A DNA stretch of 32,126 nucleotides. It comes from an uncultured Granulicella sp. (GTDB taxonomy: Bacteria > Acidobacteriota > Terriglobia > Terriglobales > Acidobacteriaceae). The stretch lies in NCBI GenBank assembly GCA_903932155.1, contig CAIZFH010000262.1, positions 1 through 32,126 on the forward strand, given 5' to 3'. Under the pieces are notes generated by a model. That model did no database searches and was not told the DNA's origin. It saw only the letters and a program-made list of their open reading frames with translations. Each line of letters opens with the position of its first letter. Within the stretch, counting starts at the first letter, position 1. The translations under genes were made by a program, and so were the position numbers. Of the stretch, positions 25,191 to 32,126 are shown piece after piece.

Positions 25191-27290
25191 CTACTGCGCA
25201 GGCACCATCGCCACCTTCAGCCCCGGCGTAGGATGCGGCCCGGGATTATACGGCGCGGTCAGCGCTGGCGGAGGAACCCGCTTCATCAGTGCCTTCGCAT
25301 CGGGCGAATCCACCTCAAATCGCACCGCGTCGTACATGATCGACGCAGGCACCGCCGTAAACAGAGCGTCCTTGCCCGCCGGGAACGGCTCGCTCTTGTC
25401 CGGAGCAAGGCGTATCTCGTTCATGCCCGCCTTCAGCAGAGACGCGTCGAACGTCACCAGATACGTGTGGTACGGGCTGTCCTGGTTGCCAGATCGGTAC
25501 GGCGCCATTCCGGTGTGCGCCGTCGTCACGCTGCCCCCAGGCTGTCCATTCACGCTCACCTGCAGCAAGCCGCCCGATGAAGCAGCCACGCCCAGCGTCA
25601 GCGTCGCCTTGCCCGTCAGCGCCTTCGGCATATCGAAGTGGATCGTCCAGTACGGCACCTTGTTGTACCGTGTCCACTGTGAGTAGTTCCAGTCCTTCGC
25701 ATAGTCGCTCTTCCCAATCGTGTAATTCACGTCGTTGGGAAAATCGTTGATGTAGTATGCAAAGTTCTCCCAGTGCCGCGCATCGTCGCCGTGCTTGAAC
25801 TCAGCGCTCGTACGGTCCGCGTAGCCAATCTGCCACAGATACGTCCCATGCGTCACCGGCTTCCACGCAATCGTCCCCAGGTCCTTCGCCGACGTGCCTA
25901 CCACTACATTCTCCTGCCGAAATGGCTCGAACTGGTCGGCCCCGCATACCACCAGCGCATAAGTTCCAGGCCGCACCTTGTCGATCTTGAAATGGCCCGT
26001 AGCGTCTACCGGCGACCAGAAGTCGTATCCCTTGATATTGGCCTCCCAATCGTCGTTGGGCGGCACCAGCATCGCCCACGCGCCCTTGGTGGTGGTGCCG
26101 TCTGTCAGCTTGATCTGCCCGCTTACCGTGCCCCGCGCCAGCGGATAGTCGTCGCGCTTCACAAAGCCATACGGCCACTGCGCCATCTGCTCCGCGGCCT
26201 GCTTCTTGGCGTCCGCCCACAGCGCGGCCACATTCTGTTGCGGATCGCTCACATCCGAGTGGTTGTAGTACAGAAACACCGGCCCGAAAACCTTGTCCCA
26301 CGTCTCCCCCGCCGCCACGCGGATTCCGTTAGCGCCAAAGTGTCCGCCCACAAACATGCTCAGCAGCGTGTTGCCGGAGTGAACCATCAAGTCCTGCTTG
26401 TATGGTCCACCGCCAATGTATTCGTTGCTCGGCGTTATCATCCACTCGCCCATTCCATGCCCCACCATTCCATGCACGTGGTGGTCGGCCATAAATGCCG
26501 AGTAGTTGTACTTCGTATAAATCGTCCCATCCGCCCACTGCCATGTAGTGTCCTGCACCTGGCGCACGAATCGCCCCTGCGGCGGATCGCCCTGGCGAAT
26601 GTCGTCCACAATATGGTGGTCGAACAGCGCCTGCCCATTCGGCCCATACAGCACAAACCGAGTCTCTCCCACATTGGCGGCAGGCAGATCGGCCGGATGC
26701 TTGTACACCGCGAACATATAGTAGCCGCTGATGCCGCGGCGCATAATCACATGAAACTCAGTCTGAAAATTAAAGTCGGCCGTCGGAGCGCCCGGCCACA
26801 TAATCTCGGCCTGCTCCGGTGTGTTGCTCACAATCTGCATATCGCCGTTCTGCACCGGATAGATGCGGTCTCCGCCCGAATCGAAATAGATCGCGCGCCT
26901 CTGGTCGGAGAACTCCGTCGTCTTGCCGTTCACCGTATACAGAATCGAGGCGCCCTCGCCATTGCGTGGCCCCGTGGGTCCCGCTGGCCGCACGCGCGGC
27001 GCATTGCTGCCCGGTGCATTGCCGCCCGGCCCTGCCATTGGCGCGATAGGCGGCGGTGCAACTACTGCCGCTGCTGCCGGCGGCGGCATCGGCTGGGGGG
27101 CCGTGCCTGGCGCATACTGTGCGCCCTTCTTCCAGAACGTCACGCTGACAATGCCATTCGACAGCGTCACCGTCGTCGGCTTATCCGTCAGAGTCACCGG
27201 AGCAGGCTGTACAGCCTGCGCAAAGATCGTCGCAGAAACACTGCAAAGGCCAATGGCCAGGATTTTCGCAATATCGCTTCGTTTCATCAT
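25191..27290 (-). CDS. PL4 rhamnogalacturonan lyase, secreted
   Basis: This 699-residue protein cleaves the rhamnosyl-galacturonosyl backbone of rhamnogalacturonan I by beta-elimination. It shows the three-domain PL4 layout: signal peptide (about 1-25), catalytic beta-sandwich domain with SGYYMFAVYKHPAD (Lys197) and FMADHHVHGMVG (His 270-273), matching the Lys/His catalytic pair of this family; a fibronectin-III-like carboxypeptidase-regulatory domain (GTVSGQIKLTDG...GHFKIDKVRPGTYAL); and a C-terminal carbohydrate-binding sandwich (VPYWTIHFDMPK...GLLQVSVNGQPGG). Residues 58-113 are a Pro/Ala/Gly-rich insertion in the first beta-hairpin, not usual for PL4. The ATG at 27290 is chosen because GAGGG lies nine bases upstream. 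It is the first of three co-oriented enzyme genes. Confidence 0.92.
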   Translation of the reverse strand: MMKRSDIAKILAIGLCSVSATIFAQAVQPAPVTLTDKPTTVTLSNGIVSVTFWKKGAQYAPGTAPQPMPPPAAAAVVAPPPIAPMAGPGGNAPGSNAPRVRPAGPTGPRNGEGASILYTVNGKTTEFSDQRRAIYFDSGGDRIYPVQNGDMQIVSNTPEQAEIMWPGAPTADFNFQTEFHVIMRRGISGYYMFAVYKHPADLPAANVGETRFVLYGPNGQALFDHHIVDDIRQGDPPQGRFVRQVQDTTWQWADGTIYTKYNYSAFMADHHVHGMVGHGMGEWMITPSNEYIGGGPYKQDLMVHSGNTLLSMFVGGHFGANGIRVAAGETWDKVFGPVFLYYNHSDVSDPQQNVAALWADAKKQAAEQMAQWPYGFVKRDDYPLARGTVSGQIKLTDGTTTKGAWAMLVPPNDDWEANIKGYDFWSPVDATGHFKIDKVRPGTYALVVCGADQFEPFRQENVVVGTSAKDLGTIAWKPVTHGTYLWQIGYADRTSAEFKHGDDARHWENFAYYINDFPNDVNYTIGKSDYAKDWNYSQWTRYNKVPYWTIHFDMPKALTGKATLTLGVAASSGGLLQVSVNGQPGGSVTTAHTGMAPYRSGNQDSPYHTYLVTFDASLLKAGMNEIRLAPDKSEPFPAGKDALFTAVPASIMYDAVRFEVDSPDAKALMKRVPPPALTAPYNPGPHPTPGLKVAMVPAQ

Positions 27291-27327
27291 GATTTGCAAC
27301 CCTCAAATTCAGTTGCAAAAAGTATAT

Positions 27328-27362
27328 GCCGGGTGCCCCACATCTCGCTTCTGAGATGTGGG
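27328..27362. repeat. 35-bp palindromic repeat, copy 1
   Basis: The sequence GCCGGGTGCCCCACATCTCG continues to GAGATGTGGG; arms CCACATCTC and GAGATGTGG form a hairpin. It is 34/35 identical to 27468-27502 (c at 27348 against a at 27488). Confidence 0.85.
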
Positions 27363-27388
27363 CTTTCGCGGTGCAGAAAAGCTCTGTT

Positions 27389-27457
27389 TTGCTTAAGGGC
27401 ACGGCTTCAGCCGTGCCGTAAATGCAGCAAAATCAAGGGGGCTTTAGCCCCTGAGGT
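27389..27457. repeat. Composite palindromic repeat, intergenic copy
   Basis: The first 29 bases (27389-27417, with core GGCACGGCTTCAGCCGTGCC) are identical to the mazG copy at 191-219. The second palindrome GGGGCTTTAGCCCC and its CTGAGGT tail (27439-27457) match 241-259 with one change. The spacer between the two hairpins is unrelated. Confidence 0.88.
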
Positions 27458-27467
27458 CAGCTTTTAA

Positions 27468-27502
27468 GCCGGGTGCCCCACATCTCGATTCTGAGATGTG
27501 GG
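27468..27502. repeat. 35-bp palindromic repeat, copy 2
   Basis: Same orientation as 27328-27362 with one base different. The two copies bracket the composite repeat. Confidence 0.85.
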
Positions 27503-27542
27503 TTTGCGCCCTTGCCATACTCCTCGCGCTGCTGTGGAAGGA

Positions 27543-27560
27543 AACGGCTTCAGCCGCTTA
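27543..27560 (-). terminator. Short hairpin over the stop of the beta-barrel gene
   Basis: On the minus strand AGCGGCTGAAGCCGTTTCCTT forms a short GC stem (CGGCT/AGCCG) followed by a T-rich tract, overlapping the TAA stop at 27558-27560. It resembles the core of the composite repeat and may be a reused copy acting as a terminator. Confidence 0.45.
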
Positions 27561-29312
27561 AAACCTGAACGACAACCCACCCTCGATCGTCCGCGGAGAC
27601 TGCGCCAGAAAAAGCGTCCGTCCATCCGCCGACAGAAACGGCTGATAGCCCTCGGCAAGCAGGTTGGTCACGTCGATCGTGGCCTCCAACCCTAGCGGCA
27701 ATCTGTCTCCCCAACGCAGTTCCTGCCCCACATAGAAGCTCAGGAACGCCTGGTTGCTGTTTGCCCCGTACGGCCCCACCGCCGTCACCAGACGCCCAGG
27801 CTGCCAGCGGTACGACGCGCGCAGCTTCGTCCCGGTGCGCTGTACTCGCCCCTTCACAGCGACCGTCGCCGCCTCGGCAGCCTTCGCGTGCAACCCCGCT
27901 GCTACCTCCGCCAAACCACGCGCACTCTCATTCTGTTCCGCCAGCGCCGCGCCGCTCTCGTACTCCAGCGCCGCCCACAGGTTCGCACTCAACGGCTCAG
28001 AAAGTCTAATGCTCATCCCATTCGTCGTGTATCCCGAAGCCAGTAGCCGGAAGCTGCCCGTTGCTGTATCCACCATGGTTCCGCTCCCAGCCAACTCACC
28101 CGCGCTCATTGCTCGGTTGCCCGCAATCCCGGTTCCAGCAACGGAGGAAAGCCCAATCGCATCGCGGTACACCGCCGCCTCCAGCACACCGCCGCCAGCC
28201 TTCCGGCTCAGTGATATCTCCTGGTGGCTGCCGCTCTCGGTGCATAGCCGTGCGCCGCACACCGCCGCCACCGGCAGGTCGGCTGTGATCGAATCCATCC
28301 CATCAAAGCTCTGTAGATCGCGAGCGGTCGCCAACTTGTAGCGCACCGCCCACACCTGGCCCGGATGTACTGTCACGCTCAGAAATGGCTGCGCGGACAG
28401 TGTGGTCCCCGTCGTATGGATCGCGTACACCGTGCCTCCGGCCTCCACATCCACCGCATCGCCCAACTGCATCTTCTCCGCGCTCGTCATGCGCATCGTC
28501 TGCATGCCCATCGCGTTTCCACCGTCACCGCCGGAACTCATCATCTCCGGATGGGTCGCAAAGCTCACCACCATCCTCGATCCGCCACCCAGCGCCCCAT
28601 TGTGTTCGTATCCCGCATCTACTTCGCTGGCCGGAGCCACCCTGGTGCCCGCACCTAACGTCGCAACCTCGGCCCGCAGAACCGCATCCGTACCGTTGTT
28701 CCCTGCCCGGTCCAGCGTAACCACGCTGTGTACTCCGCCTCCGCCAAACCCGCCGTTCCCGCTATGCACGCTGGCGCGTGCCTTGATCGGCGTACCGTGT
28801 GACGCTTCCCTCGCGCCAGACGACACCAGAACAACGCTCCCGTCGCCCAGTAAACGCAGGATCGGTCGGTTCGCCGCGGAGCGCAATGTCCATGTCCAGT
28901 CGTCGCTAGGTTCATCCGGCCTGCGCCGTTCCGCGGGCAGCATCGACACTGGCTCCGACAGCATGCTCAACGTAAGATTCACCGTCGCTCGCATCTCCGT
29001 CGTTAGGCGCAGATTGCTCAGCACTGTGGGCATGAATAATACTGCCGAGGCGCGCACCCGGTACTTACCTGCTGTCAGGTTGGCAATTCGGTATCGCCCA
29101 GCCATGTCGGTCAGTGCCGTTCCCACGCGGTTCGAATCGGCCGAGAGCGCCTCCACCAGCACTCCCATCTGCGCCACGCCCTGCGCATCGCGCACTACGC
29201 CGGAGACCGTTGCAGCCCAGGCTGCAACGCCCATCCCAGGCATCTGCCACAACAGCAGCCCGCCTAGCACAAACCCGTATCGTATCCAGCTACGTTGCAC
29301 AGTTCGCATCAT
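27558..29312 (-). CDS. Secreted CarboxypepD_reg-like protein with C-terminal beta-barrel
   Basis: This protein of about 584 residues has an N-terminal hydrophobic signal (WIRYGFVLGGLLLW...AAWA) and then a carboxypeptidase-regulatory-like beta-sandwich (TVSGVVRDAQGVAQMGVLVEAL...DMAGRYRIANLTAGKYRVRAS). The long remainder is rich in beta-strand patterns and ends NLLAEGYQPFLSADG...IEGGLSFRF, the type of C-terminal strand with a final Phe that outer-membrane barrels use. No TonB plug is seen, and it is far shorter than the Oar-like TonB-dependent receptors of this phylum. It probably sits in the outer membrane; function is unknown. The start is uncertain: ATG 29312 is chosen because the signal peptide begins there, though the frame is open upstream and no good ribosome site is visible. 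The GWxTD gene lies just upstream on the same strand. Confidence 0.7.
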   Translation of the reverse strand: MMRTVQRSWIRYGFVLGGLLLWQMPGMGVAAWAATVSGVVRDAQGVAQMGVLVEALSADSNRVGTALTDMAGRYRIANLTAGKYRVRASAVLFMPTVLSNLRLTTEMRATVNLTLSMLSEPVSMLPAERRRPDEPSDDWTWTLRSAANRPILRLLGDGSVVLVSSGAREASHGTPIKARASVHSGNGGFGGGGVHSVVTLDRAGNNGTDAVLRAEVATLGAGTRVAPASEVDAGYEHNGALGGGSRMVVSFATHPEMMSSGGDGGNAMGMQTMRMTSAEKMQLGDAVDVEAGGTVYAIHTTGTTLSAQPFLSVTVHPGQVWAVRYKLATARDLQSFDGMDSITADLPVAAVCGARLCTESGSHQEISLSRKAGGGVLEAAVYRDAIGLSSVAGTGIAGNRAMSAGELAGSGTMVDTATGSFRLLASGYTTNGMSIRLSEPLSANLWAALEYESGAALAEQNESARGLAEVAAGLHAKAAEAATVAVKGRVQRTGTKLRASYRWQPGRLVTAVGPYGANSNQAFLSFYVGQELRWGDRLPLGLEATIDVTNLLAEGYQPFLSADGRTLFLAQSPRTIEGGLSFRF

Positions 29313-29518
29313 CCTGTGCGTCGTGGCCTTCTCCTCAAAAGGGACTGGAATATCGTCCCGAAAGAACGCTCTGCGCCAGCAGCCGATCATCGCCCTGCAA
29401 TCCGCGTAATCGTCGCGCCGGTTATCCGCGCATCCGTCCTCAACTTCTTCCATCCAGCGCTCTTTTGACTCCAGCGCTTCGGACCTTCCATGCCAGCTTA
29501 CTGCAATCTACCAGACTC

Positions 29519-31255
29519 TTAGTCCACAGAAAACTTTGCCGACTCCTCCGTCTGCTGCTTGGTCACACCATCGTTCACCTTGATACTCACCTGATACTGC
29601 CCCGGCTGCATGTTGGCTAGTGGGAGGCTCTTCTCCAACGTCAATTGGTCCGCATTCGGGCTCAATGTCTTGCTCGATTCCTGCGTATTCAGAACCAGCT
29701 TGTTGGTTCCCAGGTTCACAATCTCATAGCTGATCGTCGCATTGTTCTGCTTGCTCTTCTCGTCGATCCCAAGGTTATACACCTGCATCCAGAAGTTCAG
29801 GCTCTGTGCCCGGCTGAACTTGGCTGGGGCAGGGACCGCTCCGCTGGTCGCCACCCGGGGACGCACAAACGTTTCCCCAAGCACAAAACTTCCCGATCCG
29901 ATCTCCTTCGAAGGAACGCGGTACATCTCGTCGGCCAGTATCAACGACGAGTGACCCAGTGTGTCGTCGTCATACTTCGGTACGTTGATCGCACGGGTCC
30001 AGTGTCCAATGTGGTCCGGGTTGTTCACGTCCTTGATCACGATGTCGATCTTGTACATCCCCGGTTTCAGCGGCAGCGCAGTCCAGAAGATCGACGATGC
30101 CTTCTGCTTCGCCGGCAGAAGCTCGCTCGGCGTGTTCACCTCAAGCGGGTACTCAAATGTCCCGTCGGGAACGATCTTGTGGGTCATCGTAGACACTCGC
30201 CCCAACACGTTCACCTTGCCTACAGACACCCCGTCCTTCGTCTCGAACGTGATGTCAGAGTTCTTTACCTGCACCGTGATCGGCACAATCACCGTGTCGT
30301 TGGTCACCTTCACATAGTCCGTCCGCACATCGAACAGGAACGGTGGCCCGGTCAGAATCTTGGAGTCCGCCATGAACGCTTCCATGTCCTGGAACTTGAT
30401 CGGTGGAGGAGACATGATCTTGGCTGCCATGTCCAGCCGGTCGAACTGCTTGTCCTGTTCCTGTGTCGCCAGGCCGGGGGCCAGTCCCAACTGCTCAACC
30501 CCGCCCGCTGTACGGTCCTTCTTCTCCGTCTCACCGTTCTGCTCAGACAACGTTAATCCGGCATTCGGTGTGTTCTTCAGTGCGTCCTTCTCAGACCGGT
30601 CGATCGTGTAGTGATAGTCCCCGCACATGCACGTATCCACAAACTCCAGGTCGATGTTGTCCCCGATTCCTTCCAGATATCGGTAGTGCCATATCTCGAA
30701 CGGAAAGGCGATCGTATCTCCACCGCCTTCCGCCATCGGCCGGTCGTACGTTCCCGCGCTGGGGTGTGTGTCCTTGTCGTCCGGAGGGCCGTACGCAATG
30801 TAGATATGTCCGCGGTCCGTCATCCATCCCGGTTTGCCCGCTGCAAAGTGCTCGTTCGCGTACGCAATCCGCGCGTACACCTCATCCTTGTACTCGTTAT
30901 CCAGGGAGTCGGGCTTCGGGTTGCGTCGCTGCCAGAAGTTCTCGATGAACGCGTCCCGTTCCTCATCGTTACTCAGTTGCTTGAACGCCTGGCGCTCGGT
31001 CTCCGTGATGATCCACACCACATCCTGGTCCAGCCACGTCTTGTAGACGCCCTTCAACTCCTCTTTCAGCGCCTTTTGCTGGGTAATCTTTTCCTTGTCC
31101 GTCAGCCGCCTCTTCAATGGGTTCGGCTTCTCCACTGTTACCGGAACCTGGGTCACGCCGTCGACAGCAGGTGCTGCCTGCACCCGCGCGCCACCCCACC
31201 ACGCCCCAAGGGAGATCAACATCACGCCCAGAACCATTCCGCCCGATGCTCTCAT
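29519..31255 (-). CDS. Secreted GWxTD-domain protein
   Basis: This protein of about 578 residues has a signal peptide (MRASGGMVLGVMLISLGAWW, cleavage near 28). The GWxTD domain follows, with LSNDEERDAFIENFWQRRNP (94-113) and the name-giving GWMTDRGHIYIAYGPPD (143-159). After a charged linker come two beta-rich regions (FLFDVRTDYVKVTNDTVIVP and FWMQVYNLGIDEKSKQNNAT). GWxTD proteins are common in Acidobacteriota and Bacteroidota relatives; their role is not established. The frame extends 28 codons upstream to 31339, but that part is charged and lacks a ribosome site, whereas ATG 31255 has GGAG 11 bases upstream. It is divergent from the HlyD-type gene, with a tandem palindrome in between, and is followed by the CarboxypepD_reg/barrel gene. 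Confidence 0.9.
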   Translation of the reverse strand: MRASGGMVLGVMLISLGAWWGGARVQAAPAVDGVTQVPVTVEKPNPLKRRLTDKEKITQQKALKEELKGVYKTWLDQDVVWIITETERQAFKQLSNDEERDAFIENFWQRRNPKPDSLDNEYKDEVYARIAYANEHFAAGKPGWMTDRGHIYIAYGPPDDKDTHPSAGTYDRPMAEGGGDTIAFPFEIWHYRYLEGIGDNIDLEFVDTCMCGDYHYTIDRSEKDALKNTPNAGLTLSEQNGETEKKDRTAGGVEQLGLAPGLATQEQDKQFDRLDMAAKIMSPPPIKFQDMEAFMADSKILTGPPFLFDVRTDYVKVTNDTVIVPITVQVKNSDITFETKDGVSVGKVNVLGRVSTMTHKIVPDGTFEYPLEVNTPSELLPAKQKASSIFWTALPLKPGMYKIDIVIKDVNNPDHIGHWTRAINVPKYDDDTLGHSSLILADEMYRVPSKEIGSGSFVLGETFVRPRVATSGAVPAPAKFSRAQSLNFWMQVYNLGIDEKSKQNNATISYEIVNLGTNKLVLNTQESSKTLSPNADQLTLEKSLPLANMQPGQYQVSIKVNDGVTKQQTEESAKFSVD

Positions 31256-31680
31256 CGCCTGCAATGCTCCTGCTTTGCAAACTTCCCTTGCCTGGTTCCT
31301 TCTCGTGGCTCTGCCTCCGGTCCGGTTGGCCCATTGCATGGCACAGAGACGGAACCCGACTCCTCATTGTAGTGCGCCCACCTCCCCGTTACAAGCCACC
31401 CTCCAGCCCCGTCCCTGCTATCATCAACTGAAACAGAAGTTCCCTGGCAGTAGCCTCAAAGCGATTGCGGCTTTCCCTTGTCTGCTATCTGTTTTGTCAC
31501 TTGTGTCTTCTTCATCCTGGAGGCAACGGAACTAACGTCGCCTCTACCACCTGGAGGCAACGGAACTAACGTCGCCTCTACCACGTATTTACTCGCAGCC
31601 GGTCTGGAGCGTCATCCATGTCGGCAGCTTATCTCCGGCTAACCGGCTCGCATGAAACTATCTGCGTTTAGAAAGATCGA
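31256..31680. other. Divergent intergenic region before GWxTD and HlyD-type genes
   Basis: No gene is supported here. The stretch holds the 2 x 34-base tandem palindrome (31517-31584). I see no clear promoter pair for either gene. Confidence 0.5.
31517..31584. repeat. Perfect 2 x 34-bp tandem palindromic repeat
   Basis: The 34-base unit starting CTGGAGGCAACGGAACTAAC and ending CTCTACCAC occurs twice with no mismatch and no spacer. Each unit has 9-base arms (GAGGCAACG and CGTCGCCTC) around a 7-base loop. The single mismatch becomes a G-U pair in minus-strand RNA, suggesting that the structure matters in the leader of the GWxTD message. Confidence 0.9.
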
Positions 31681-32126
31681 ATGAGCACCAAGAAGATCAT
31701 CATAGTCGTCGTCATCGTCCTTGCTCTGGCAGGCATCATCGCCGGCACCATCCTCCACGGCCAGGCAGGCATTATCAAGGTCGCCACCGGCAAGGTCGCC
31801 CGGGAGGATCTCGTCTCCACCGTAAGTGGCACAGGCCAGATCAAGCCTAAGACGTACGTCAATGTTGGAGCCACCTCCTTTGGCCGCATCACCCACCTCT
31901 ATGTCAAAGAGGGCGATCATGTCCATAAAGGAGATGTAGTCGCCCGCGTCGAAAGCGTCCAGCCGGAGGCCACCGTCGACGCCCAGCAGGCCGCCATCGC
32001 CAGCTCCAAGACAGACATCGCCTCCTACCAGGCCGCCGAAAATACCGCCCAGGCCAACATCGCCCAGGCCAAGGCTGACCTCGAGCAGAAAAAACTCGAC
32101 TTCGACCGCGCCCAGGCCCTCTATAC
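31681..32126 (+). CDS. Efflux periplasmic adaptor (MacA/HlyD family), 3' end outside window
   Basis: The first 148 codons are present. The protein begins with a single membrane anchor (about 5-24, IIIVVVIVLALAGIIAG), then a first beta-barrel/biotinyl-lipoyl strand set (VATGKVAREDLVSTVSGTGQIKPKTYV...LYVKEGDHVHKGDVVARVES), which is the membrane-fusion-protein signature. A coiled-coil helical hairpin follows (QQAAIASSKTDIASYQAA...KADLEQKKLDFDRA) and runs off the window. Such adaptors link an inner-membrane ABC or RND pump to an outer-membrane channel. MacA-like rather than RND is suggested by the short N-terminus and Val/Ile anchor, but the partner genes are not visible. The ribosome site is weak (AGAAAG). 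Confidence 0.88.
   Translation, partial: MSTKKIIIVVVIVLALAGIIAGTILHGQAGIIKVATGKVAREDLVSTVSGTGQIKPKTYVNVGATSFGRITHLYVKEGDHVHKGDVVARVESVQPEATVDAQQAAIASSKTDIASYQAAENTAQANIAQAKADLEQKKLDFDRAQALY

Noticed and set aside
25773-27467. Long open frame (564 codons) opposite the PL4 gene
   Set aside because: Antisense shadow of a secure PL4 gene in a high-GC genome; the predicted protein is Arg/His/Val/Leu-rich with no recognisable family.

Overview
The window reads as a chromosomal segment from a member of the Acidobacteriota, most likely a Terriglobia relative of Granulicella, Edaphobacter or Terriglobus. This is an inference from gene content: a secreted GWxTD-domain protein, a CarboxypepD_reg/beta-barrel protein, GH115, GH106 and PL4 enzymes, palindromic repeats scattered in and between genes, and high GC. 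No ribosomal RNA marker is present to prove it.

Layout. Positions 1-2492 hold housekeeping genes on the minus strand: mazG, cut by the window edge, and thiC. Positions 2755-7617 are a minus-strand operon for hexuronate use (LarA-like racemase/epimerase, UxaE-type tagaturonate epimerase, KDG kinase, SDR-type mannonate oxidoreductase) closed by a strong terminator. Upstream of it lie a HEPN/MNT toxin-antitoxin pair and tRNA-Arg(UCU). On the plus strand follow pyruvate phosphate dikinase (9007-11772), a GNAT acetyltransferase and the tmRNA gene (12448-12800).

The 3' end of the tmRNA is repeated exactly (21 bp) at 17432-17452. Between the two copies sits a 4.65-kb island with no integrase. Its only genes form one tightly packed minus-strand operon: AbiEi antitoxin, AbiEii nucleotidyltransferase toxin, and an 818-residue TOTE-type primase-helicase. 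This is the most interesting part of the window, a compact defence island in which an AbiE toxin-antitoxin pair is joined to a TOTE primase-helicase.

From 17901 to 27290 is a plant-polysaccharide cluster: a Tat-exported DUF2264 protein, a GH115 alpha-glucuronidase, a GH106 alpha-L-rhamnosidase and a PL4 rhamnogalacturonan lyase. Their products (glucuronic acid, rhamnose, galacturonate-derived sugars) fit the uronate operon at the other end. After a block of palindromic repeats (27328-27560) come a CarboxypepD_reg/beta-barrel protein, a GWxTD protein, a 2 x 34-bp tandem palindrome, and the start of a MacA/HlyD-type periplasmic adaptor that runs off the end.

A composite palindromic repeat seen between genes at 27389-27457 also sits in frame inside mazG, where it lengthens the loop between the two metal-binding helices of the C-terminal catalytic domain without breaking the frame.
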